Virus record (IMG/VR): IMGVR_UViG_3300042458_000141
Span: 1-31,081 of that record
Reading direction: 5' to 3' (one strand)
Length of the DNA: 31,081 nucleotides
Source of the DNA: a virus
Translations under genes and position numbers: made by a program
Notes under the pieces: generated by a model
Databases searched by the model: none
Seen by the model: only the letters and a program-made list of their open reading frames with translations
Told to the model about the DNA's origin: nothing
In this document: positions 17,488 through 29,500 of the stretch, piece after piece
How the letters are laid out: each line of letters opens with the position of its first letter
How positions within the stretch are numbered: position 1 is the first letter of the stretch

Positions 17488-17508
17488 TTATCATATAAAG
17501 ATATATTC

Positions 17509-20500
17509 ATGGCACTAGAAACTGGTGTAATACCTCAAGAACTTCAAGGAGTTTATTCTCAAGATCCAATTCTTCCATTACCAGGACCTGTACAAACAAG
17601 TATGCTAGATTTATTAGCAGGTTCTGGTATGTATATGGGTGGTATTGATAACACACCTAGTAGAGATGTAGTACAGAGTGGTCTTGATGCATTTAGTCGA
17701 TCTCCTGTTAGTATGACTACATTGTCAACTCCAGTGTATTTTGATTATGATGCTGCTCAAGTAGACAGGTATAAAAGTTCAGACAAGTTTAGCACATTAG
17801 GTTTTGACCCATCAGGTCAAACTAATAATGAGTATAAATATGGAGCTTATCAAACTTGGGGTGATGTTTGGTCTAATGGTCTTTCTGGCATGTTCAGCTT
17901 AGCTGGAAATACTTATATAGAAGGATGGAAAGGCTGGGGTAATATGGCAGATGCTATATATAGTACTAGTTGGGCAGAAGCAGGACAAGATTTAATTGGT
18001 ACTCCAGAGTATTTATTAGAGCAGGATAAGATTACTAAAGATATCATGAATAAATATGCTATCTATTCTACTCCTGAATCTGAAGCAGGCATATTTAACC
18101 GTAAGTTTTTTGGTGATATGTTACAGCAATCAGGTTTTGCTGTAGGTGCTATTGGTCAATTCTTATCAGAAGAACTACTTACATGGGGTTTATCTACACA
18201 ATTTTCATTAGCTAAGCTTGGACTAAGAGCTTCTAGCTGGGCAGGAAGAATTGTTTCTCATGCAGACTTAGCCGATGATGCTGTTAGATTAGGTAATCCT
18301 ATTTGGAAAGCCCGTTCTGTATCAGAAGGTTTAGTAAATGGAGCTAGAAAATTTGTACCATTTGCAGACACTGTATATGATCTAAATAGATATGGTAAAG
18401 CTGGAGCAGGTATTGGTCAAATGGCATCAATTGGTATTGGTGGAGTGAGACGTACACTATCTGAAGCTAACATGGCTATGACAGAAGCTCGAATGGAAGC
18501 TGCTGGTACATATGGAGAGTTATACAATAAGTTGTATGACGAAGAACTTCGTAAAACAGGACAAGCTCCTAGTTTTGCTTTAGAAGAAAGCATTAAGTCT
18601 ACTGCAATGAATGCAGCTCAGGATAACTTTGGTGTTAACGTTGGTATCCTAATGCTAAGTAATAGACTACAGTTTGATAATATGTTTAGCCGCTTTGGTA
18701 CAGGTCGTGCTTTTTTTGGTACTACTGGTGAGTTTGCAGATGATGTAATAAAAGTTACTGGAAAATCTGCTGCTAAAGAAGCAGGTGATATTACAACTAA
18801 AACATATGCAAAAGGACGCCTTGGTACATTTGGTATTCTTGGTCAGATATCAGCAGACTTTGGAAAGAAAGCCGCTGCTTGGCAAGCTACTAAATCACTA
18901 GGACGTAATATATTTAAGTGGGAAACTGCAGAAGGATTACAAGAACTTTTTCAAGAAGGATCTAATAAAGGATTAAGTGATTACTATTATGATCTTTATC
19001 ATGGTAAGAAAGGATATGACTCAAAGCTAAATGCTATTGTAAGTAATATTGATAATCCTATTACAGATCTACAAGGAGCAAAAACCTTCTTAATGGGTGC
19101 TTTAACAGGTAGACTGTTATCTCCTATTAACTATGGTGTAGGGAAGGCTAAGTTATATGGTGCCACTACTGGAGTTCAACGTCAAGAACGTAAACAAAAA
19201 GTAGAAGAAGCCGTAACTTTAATTAATGCCTTCTATGAAAATCCTAAGATGTTCTTAAATGAGCATATTGCAAATGTTAAAGTACAGGATCGTGCTGCTC
19301 AAAGTATGGAAGAAGCAATACGTAACCGTGATCAGTATGAGTTTGTAAACCATAAAGATGGAGCTTTTGCTAAGATGATGTCAGCTTCTATGAAGACTGA
19401 TATGTTTAAAGCTATAACTACTACTATACGTGACTATGGTGAGACCTTTAATGATGAAGACTTTAAAGAAGCTTTTGGTTTAGATAAGACACAAGAAAAT
19501 ATCAGCTCTGTTAAAGAATACTTTAATAAGGTTGCTGATGAAACAGAGTCTTTCCATAAGACATGGAAACAACTTAAAGATAAGTTTGGTGATTCTGTGA
19601 TGCTTGATTTGTATGAGCAAGGTACTCCTGAGTATAAAGTGGGTCTTAGAGCTAAGCGTGCATTAGATGATGCTATTGAAATATTAGCTACTAATAATTA
19701 TAAAGCTACTCGTGCTGCAGAAAGAGCAGTAAAAATTCAATCTGACACTGCTGCAATACCTGTTATTGGTTCAAGTGTAGCTACTTCTTTTAGAGTGTTA
19801 GGTGCTATTAAGAATACGGAAACTGAAATAGAGTTACTTCAGAATGAGCTTACAGGTTTACAAGCTGTAGAGAAAAAAGATAAGGCTACCAAAGATCTTA
19901 TTAAGGTAAAGAAAGCTCAGCTTAAATCATTAGAAGACTGGAGAGATAACTATGAGTCTTTTAAAGACAAAGGTGTTAAACAGAAAAGAAAGTTTAACAA
20001 AGCTCGTAAGTCATTTGAATCTTATATGACCTCTAAAAACCAGGAGTCTGGTATTGATCAAGAAGTAAAACTTGATCAGATGGAAGAGATCTATGAGAAG
20101 ATGGTTGACTACATAGAGCTAAACAAAGATAGTAAAGATTACATTGATGCTTACAATACACTAGCTAACCCTATTACATTTGTAAAAGTGCATCAGCGTT
20201 TACTTGACGCCATGGATTCTGCTAAAGAAAGATTGAATGAAGAACATATTCAAGAAGCTATAGAAGCTATTTCAGGTAAAAAAACAGTTACACCTGAAGA
20301 TGGTAAAGACGATGAAGCTCCTGACTTTACTAAGTACATGATGGATGCTTATGACAACATGAAGTCATCTGAGCAAATTGGTGATATTACTTTTGAAGAA
20401 TGGCTTACTAGTCCTTCTGGTAAAACATTTACACAATTATATAACAAGAAGTATAATAAAACTGAATCTACTGATCAAGAAATAAAAGATCGTAGGGCTA

Positions 20501-23500
20501 GTCTTCAAGCACTTAAAGAAGAGTTTACTAATGCTACCGATATTACAAGTGATTTTGTTAATAATATTTTTAATAAAATATCTACTATACTAGGTGTTGA
20601 TATTACAGAACTAGAAAATGATTACAATACTTATAGTGCATCACTAGCTAAAGAATTAAAACAACTTTTTTCAGACTTAGGTATTGAAGATCCTGCAGCA
20701 GATCCAGATAGATCTACACTTGAAATAGATAAGTATATTGTTCCTAAGTTTATAGATAAACTAATAACTAACAATGGTCTTGGTAATAAAAAAGTTGAAA
20801 CTGTAGATCCAGCTAAAAATCTAGACATAATTGAACTTCCTAACAGAAAAGTTAAGATGGTTAAGCCTGTTTTACAGCAGGGAGAAACTTTAATTGATGA
20901 TGGCAAGGCTGGTATATTTATAGTTAAAGCACCTACTGGTCTATATCAAGTTTTTAATTCTGAACGTAATAATCCTCTTGGCGATAGTACATCTATTTCT
21001 TATACTACTAGAAATGAAGCATCTCTTGGTAGAGATGAGATGATAGCTAAGCTTGCTGAGCAAGATAAGAAAGACCGTAGTTTTTATGTGTTTGACGGTA
21101 AAGAGATACGTGCTGGCTTAGTAGTTACAGATAACCAAACTGGTAAAGAACTTGTAGTGATTACTAAAGGTGAGCCTTTTTACTCTGAGGATGATAAAGA
21201 AAAGAAAAATCCTAAGATTGAGATCACTCTTCTTAAAAATAGAAGAAAGTCAGATACTACTATAACTATTAGTAATTTTAATAACTATACTATTAAGCAA
21301 AAAACTGAAGCTTTAGAAACTGGAGAAGTTATAGATGCTAGTATGTTTAGACTTTTTCGTACTAATGAACTTAGTAGAATATATCCATATGTAGATAGAA
21401 GCTCAAATGAATCTGAGCAGGCGGCTCAAGTTAGACTAGATAATTTATTAAGAACAACTGATCCTAAAACTCTTGCTGCAGGGATTACTATAAAGATTAA
21501 AGAAAACTCTAAGCCAGCTACTACTAAAAATGTATCAGGTGATAAAAAAGTTAATCCTAATTTAGTTCAGTCTAGTGACAAGTATCAAATACAAATCTTA
21601 TTTAATGGTGCACCTATTGGCTTTTTAACCAACTATGATAATTTACGTTTTATTAATGAGAATGGTGTAAATGTACCAATGTCTAATTTATCTATAGACC
21701 AGTTTAGAAAGATATTTGATAGTCAAGGTAGAGATACTAAAGATATGATGAATGCTTTTAAGGCTAACTTTGAATCATCAAAAGCTGCATACTTTGCTTT
21801 AGCTAAATACATTAAGCCAGGACAAGAAATAGAAATACCTGCAGATGAAGTGGCTAAGATTGTAAGCTTCACTATAGGAACTGGAGAATCTTCTTATGTA
21901 AAAGAGGATGAAGTAGGTACTCCTTTTAAAAATTTACAGCATAACACAATTAATGGATTCTACTATATTATAGATAGAAGTAGACGTTATGGTAATGGTT
22001 TTACTTTTCAAACAACAGAAACAGCTATTACTAACGCTACTAACAAAGATCGTAAAGAGATAGAAAAACAAATAGCTTTAGTTAGAGCAGTTAGAGATAC
22101 TACAGAACAACTTGGTAGATACATGGCTGTAGTAAAACTACCAAATGGACGTATACATTTTGTTGAGTTGGCTACTGATCCAATGACTAATGATAAGTTA
22201 ACTGATCTTGTTACAAAACTTAATGATCGTTCTACTGAATCTAAGTCAAAGAACGTAGAAGTAGGTAAAGATGAACAAAATAAAGATACACCAATACGTA
22301 AAAATATTGATTTTAATCAGGAACTAAACTCAGAAATTGTTTCTAGTTTATTTCTTTCAGTACCTCAAAGTGCTAAAGGTACTTATATAGATTTTGCATT
22401 AAACGATACTGGTAGTCTTGAACTTACCTTTCATAAAAAAGTAGGAGATAAAAATATTCGTAGACAGATCTATGTTTATGGAAAAACTAAATTTGATCCT
22501 GTTAACTTTAAAGATCCAGATGACATGCTTGAGCAGATAAATGCTGCTATAGAAAAGCATGATAAAGACTATGCTAAAAATGATTCTCATAAGATAGGAT
22601 TTAAACTAACTAAGCAAAACTTTAAAGTGTCTATTCCTGATGCTGTTTCTGTTTCTCAGTTAGAAAATAATCAAATAGAACTTAGATCATCTGTATATAA
22701 TACTATTGTTAAAAACTTACCACTTACTGTTAAAGCAGTAGCTGTTGATCCTGGTACTCTTCCAGCAGCACCTCAAACTTTAGAACCTACAACTGCTCAG
22801 CCAGCATCTAAAAATAAAGAATTAACTGAAGCTGAAATACAAGCTATTCGTGATAAAGTATCAGGAAAGACTACTACCACTACAGAAACTCCTTCTGCTG
22901 AGCCAACTCAAAGACCAGTTAACACTGAACTTGAGAAAGCTAAGATGGAAGTAGACACTCTTATAAGAGATAAGGAACTTGAAGTGGTAAAACGTAGAGA
23001 TGAAAAGATTGCTAATGGTATGCGTCCTTCTTCTGCTATGATGGAAGCTGATAGTGAAGCTTCTTCTATGTTTAACAAAAAGATTAAAGAAGGTAAGGAT
23101 AAAATTAATCAGATTAAAAATGCTGGTAGAAATACTGCACTAAAAATAACTGATCGTCCTACATTTGATCAAGGTAGTGTAGTTAATATTGATGACTTTA
23201 AAAAGTATATTAGTCGTATACTTGGAGATAAGGTTTCTGTAGAAGAGCTTGGCTTTATGGCTACGGCTCTTAAGGATGGTCAAATTACAGTTGGTAAGTT
23301 CTTGACATATCTTGAAGTACTTCAGAATGGCAGAACAGCTGTTAAAGGTCGTATAGAAGTAGGTGCAGAAACTGGCTTTAAATATCATGAAGCTTTTCAT
23401 GCTGTCTTCCGTTTAATGCTTACTGATAAGCAGATAGATAAGCTATTAGCTTATACTAAGATGGAGATTAACAAAAAAGGTATTGATATAAAAGCAGAAA

Positions 23501-26500
23501 TGCAGAAAATGCGTGAACTGCATACCATCTATACTGAAATGACTGAGCAAGAACTGGAAGAAAGATTCTATGAAGAATACATGGCTGACCAGTTTGAAGA
23601 CTTTAAAGGCAACCAAAAAGAAAGTAAAACTCTTCCAGGTATTCGTGGATTCTTCCAAAAACTTTTAGATTTTATCACAAGCTTGTTTAATGGTTTCTCT
23701 CGTAATCAGCTTACAAACTTATTTCGTGAAATAGATAGAGGAGCTTATAGAAATAATAAAGTAAGAGAAAATAGATTCACTAAACCAGACGCACTAAGTA
23801 TAAGTGAACCTGTTCTTAAAGCTATTAAGGTGGGAGAGATGGATGTACTAGATGAAAATGGTATGTACATTACTATTCCTAGATATCTTTCACAACAAGA
23901 AGGAGATCAACTTGCTAGTAATATAGCATCTAAGTATCACTTAAGAGTATTAAATGGTACTGGTCAGTATAATAAGATGAAGGTTCTTCAGGATATCTTT
24001 GCTGATTTTATGGAACTATATGATATCAATGGTTCTAAAAAAGAGTTTTATCTTAATGAGATTGATAATCTTTATGAACAAGATCCAGATCTTGCTAGAC
24101 AATACCAGAATAAACTACAACAGAAATATCAAATTTTTAAAGATACTGAAAATAGAAAGTCTCTATCTGAAGCTGTTGACACTCATTTAAAAATAATGGG
24201 GTATCAACAAGAGCTAGAAGATGATGAACTTGTATCTATGGAAGATGAGTTTGGTTCTAAAGTTACTACTGATAGTTGGAAAGAGACTCACTCTATTGGT
24301 GGGTTTGGTAGTCTAAGTAAATTCTTACGTCAATACATTGCTGCTACTACTTATATGGTAGATAAAGATGAATTTGGAAACACTGAATTTGTAAATGGAG
24401 AACCATTAATGCAAGCAGTAAATGCTAACTTAGTTTATAATGGTGTACTAAAAGCTGTTTCTAATATCACAGATCAAAATCAGTTTGTAAATAGACTACA
24501 ACAACTACGTTCTGAAAGTACAGAAACTGGTAAGTTCTTAAATAAGTTCTTTAATGATGTTGATCTAAATTTAGATCCTACTACTGGAGGATTTTCTGTA
24601 AACAACTCTACACAATCTACATTGTTTCAGATGGTTATTAAAGGATTTCAGCAGTACACTGTTGACTATATCTTTATTAACAAAGACATTCGTCAGAGTA
24701 AGAAAGTTTCTGCTCTTATGATTGCAAATAGATTAGGTGTAGCTAAGACTCAGTTTACACAATGGCAGAATGCTTATGTACAAGTATATGAAGATCAAAT
24801 TCTTAAGCTTAAAACTATTGAAGAAAAGAAAGCTTTTGCTAAAGAACAAACTGGTGCTTTTCAAGATTTAACTACATACTTAGACCCTGGTCAATACATT
24901 TCAGATGAAGAAATGTACATTGAAACTCAGCGTATTAGTAATGAACTAAAAGAAAATCTTGGTATTTCTTTATCACCGTTATTCTTAAAGTTTTCTATTT
25001 CTGCTGCTAAAGATCCAGGTATTAGAACTGAAAGCCAAAGAAAGCTTGCAGAATCATATTCTGATGTAACTGGTATTACTATAGACTCTATTAGACAGAT
25101 TGTTAAATCTATTCAAGCTTTAGAAAATCCATTTGCCAAAAACATTGATAGTCTTAAGAAAGACGATACTGATATTGTTCTTCTTGGGGAAGAGACTGCT
25201 GAATCTGATCTTTCAGATGACATGGGAGAAGGAGGTAACGTTAGTCGTATTAATGAATTAGCTAAAGGTAATGCTATCTTTGATGAGACTGTAAGTACCA
25301 CTTCTCATATGAATGCAGAAGGAGAGTTGGTGTATAGTCATCAGCTTCCTACATTCCATTTGGTTAAGGTGAACTCATTAAATGATCCTTCGGTTTTAGA
25401 TGAATTATCACAAGATGATTTTCTTTCTGGAAACATCTTACTAGACTCTCCACAGTTTCGTAGTTTAATTGGTGACTTAAAAGTAGAAAGAATAGAAGGA
25501 ATGAAAAGTTCTATTCTTAATGAAAATGCAGAAGGTGGTTATACTGAAGATAAGACTATTACTTCTAATCAGAACAAGGGTATAACATATGGTAAATTTT
25601 CTGATCGTGAGTTTATTATATCACTTCTTGAACTGTATAAATACAATAAAAAAGTAAAAGGAGAAAATAGTGTATTCTATACATCACAACATTTAGTAAG
25701 AGTAATTGAAGCTTCTAATACAGCAGATACAATATCCTTACCGGTTATTAAAGCTGTAACTACAGATGCTGATAATAACACAAAGCTTTCTACAGAAGCT
25801 TTAGAATACCTATCTAAAGAAATAGCTAGAGAGTTTGCTCGTATTCAAAAAGTAAGTATGGAAATCCGTACTAAGATTTTTGAAGAAGGAGAGATTGAAG
25901 GATATCATTATGCAGTAGATCAAAATGGCTTTAGAGATTCTAAGAAAAAGCCTAGAGGATTAAAGTTTTACAAGATGGCAAACATGCTAGGAAAAGAACT
26001 AGCTGAAGAACTTGAAACTGATTCTATAAATCCAGCTTTTGATCTAAGTACAAAAGCAGCCAAGATTAATGAACGTATCCAAGAATACTGGTCAGAAAGA
26101 ATGGATGAGTTTGTAGATACACTTGACAATCTTGGTGTTATAACTATCAGTACTACTGCTGAAACAGGTGAAACTATAGATAACAATTTAGTTGATGACT
26201 TTATTAATACTGGTTTTACAACTAAAGGAGATGATAAAAAAGATGTAGCTGACGAAAGAAAGAATGATAAGCTAAACCTTAAGCCAGGATCTGTTAGACA
26301 TAATCTTGCACAAATTTTAGTTAATGATTATATCAATACATTAGCTTTCAATCAGTTACTATATGGTGATGAAGCTAAAGCATTTAAAGATGAGATTGAT
26401 CAAGTAAAACGTGCTAGAGGTGCAAACGGTTCTGGTGCTAGTTTAGAGTCTATTATAATAAATCCTGACTTAGGCATTACTGAACAGTTTACTAAGGCTT

Positions 26501-29500
26501 ATATGCTAACTTTTACCGATCCTAAATATAAAGCTAAATATGCAGGTGGATTAAAAGATAAAGCAGATGCCCAGTCTTACTTTACAGCAAAAGGTATGAG
26601 GTATACATTATTTGGTCTTGGTCAACTTACTCCTCAAAGAGCTAAGATTCTTGATAAGATTGAAGCTGGTATAAAGCTTACAGCTGATGAAATATTTAAT
26701 AAAGATAGTGGGTTAAAAGCAATGGAAGGAATGTTTAACTCATATAAGCTTGTTTATTTTGATGGTCCTCAATATATTAAGACATCAACTGTAATGCTTA
26801 CTAAAGAGTTTACTTCTATGCAAGTAGATGGTGAATGGGTTTCTCGTCCTGGTTATGAAGAACTTCATGATATGAGAGAAAGAATGGAAACATTTGAGTC
26901 ACAAAACTCTACTGTTACTTTTTCAGCTCCTAAGTCTGCTAGTAAAGGTGTTAAGAAGAATATATTTGATTCTAAACTAGGATTTAAAAATGCTTCAAAC
27001 GATAACTTTATAGAGCAAAGTACTAAGTACTGGAGACTTCAGTTGGTTAACCCTTCTAATAAAATCTCTATAACTGATCCTACACAAGCTAAGCAGATCA
27101 TTATTGCTGAGCAAGATGATAGTCTTATAGTAGACTTTATGGGAACTGAGATGTCTGTAGGTGATCTTAAAAAACTTTACTTAGAAGATACAGCTCAACG
27201 TGTAAAAAATAATTATTTTAGAGCTCGTAATGAAATATTTACTATAGAAAAAGGTTTTGAAGAACTAGGTAAATCTATTGATCAAGATAAAGTATCGGCT
27301 AAACTTGAGAACTTTCAGAAGAAAGCAATAGAAACTCTTAGATCTTCTGGTGCAGATAGTCAACTATTAGAGTTCTTTTCTTTAGACGAGAATACTGGTA
27401 AGCCTAAATACAATCTTAACAGTACACTTACTCTTGAAAAATACACTCAATTATTCTTAGCTTATTTCTCTAAAGGAGTAATGAGTGAAAAATCACCAGG
27501 TCACTCTGTAGCTTTGATGTCTAACTATGGCGTTAAAGTGGTTAAAGTGTTTACTGGTAGATATGATGAAGACGGTGTACCTATTGGTAAAGTTGTTCCA
27601 CGTTCTATAGTAGAAGCAAGTCCTAAGAAGTATATGACTGCTAAACGTTGGGATAATGATATTGACCGTACATTTACAGGACTTAAAGAAGGTGATATTT
27701 ATGTTGATGACTTACGCCACAATGTGCCAGAGTATGATAATAATGGAAAGATTATAGGTCGTTATGCAGAGTTTATGATGCCTCCTCACTTTATGGAGGA
27801 TATGAACTTAAAACCTGGTGACCCAATTCCAGATTGGATTGCTAAAATATTTGGTGTACGTATTCCTTCACAAGATAAGCACTCTTTTATTTCTTTAAGA
27901 CTAGTAGACTTTATGCCGGCTTATTATGGTTCTACTGCAGTATTCCCACATGAACTAATTGAGATCTCTGGAGCTGACTTTGACATTGATAAACTATATA
28001 TGCATATTGCAGATACGTATACCCGTGGTGGTAAACGTATAGCATATGGTACAGCTAAAACAAAAGAAGGCAAGTTTGAAGAGTTTGTTCGTTGGAACTC
28101 TAAAAATAATAAAGCATTCCGTGAAGAGTTAAATCGTCTAAAAGAAATAGACCCTACTTATCAAGGTGTTCTAAAGAGAATAGCAGATCTTAAAAAACTA
28201 GAAAAAGGTATAGATAAAGCATTTGATGATACTCAAATGTCTGATCAATCTATCAAAGAAGGCTTATCTACAGCTGTTCAAGCGTCACGTTTAGTAGACG
28301 CAGTAAGACAGAAGCTTACAGGTATGCCAGATCTTAATGAGTTTTCTGATCAATATGGTCTTGTAGAAGATACATATTATATAAGAGATCTTCAGGATCA
28401 AATTGATGCTCTTGATAAGAAAGAAGAAAGAGATTTTATTCTTTCTATGGGGATTGAGTGGTATGAAACCTTTAAAGATCTTAATAATAAACTAAGAGAT
28501 GTAGAAACAAGACTCATATCTGATGCTTTAAAGTTAGTAGATCTTCCAACTTCTATTAGTAAGTTGGCAGAATCTAAAACTGAATTAAACAATGGTGTTT
28601 TAAATAATAAGATACTTAGCCAAAAGATTGCTCTTCTTAACAATGAACACATTACTAAAGGTGGTAATAAAGCTATTGGTTTTGAGGTGGCATCAGTAAA
28701 AGCTTTAAGTGACTTGTTAGATCCCACTGTAACAGATAACCTTCTTGATATACTATCAACTGGTATAGATGAAAATGGTGAGAAGACCTATCCAAAAGGT
28801 TTAAAAGAAATTTTGTTAGAAGGTGGTTCTGATGTAGATAGTTTAATAGGAAAGCTTAAAGCTTTTAAAAATAATAAAGAAGGTTCTCGAAATATTGGAC
28901 CTGCTGTTAATGCAATGCTTACATATGCTGTACTTAACAACTTTGATATTCAACTTAGAGATAATGCTATTGATCCAAAGTCTGGTGAGCTTGTGAAGAT
29001 GTTTAAGTTTAAGCTTAATGGACATATATTCTCTGGATATGGTAATACTCGTAGCTACAATGCAACTACAGGTAAGTATGATTCTGACCAAAGGATCTTT
29101 AATACTATATCTACTTTAGTATCTGCTATGACAGATAACGCTAAAGAACGTTTGGCTGCTCGTCTTGGTCTTAATATTGAAGCTGTTGGTCATGTATCTA
29201 ACATGGTAGCTCAAGGTGTTCCTCTTAAATCTGCTATACTATTTATGTTACAGCCAGTTGTAAGAGAGTATTTTGAGATGACTAAAATAGCTGCTAATAA
29301 TGTTAAAACTGCATCTGAAAATGAGATATACAAGTCTCAGATTTCTAAAGAGTTATTAAGTAAATACAGATCTGAAGCAGGTGAAAACTATGTTAAAGAA
29401 GATCTTACTGATGAAATTCTTTTAGATAACATAAAGAACAATGGATCAAGTGTTATATACCAGGCTTCTGTACTAGAAGACTTTATAGGTATTATAAACC

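Noticed and set aside
22399-22590. Minus-strand frame whose protein looks like a hydrophobic signal or membrane segment.
   Set aside because: It is the complement of a Lys/Asp-rich part of the giant polymerase gene; such complements look hydrophobic by composition. There is no leader, neighbour or conserved motif.
23999-24190. Short + strand frame inside the giant gene.
   Set aside because: It is out of frame with the uninterrupted polymerase polyprotein and has only low-complexity Ile/Leu-rich content.
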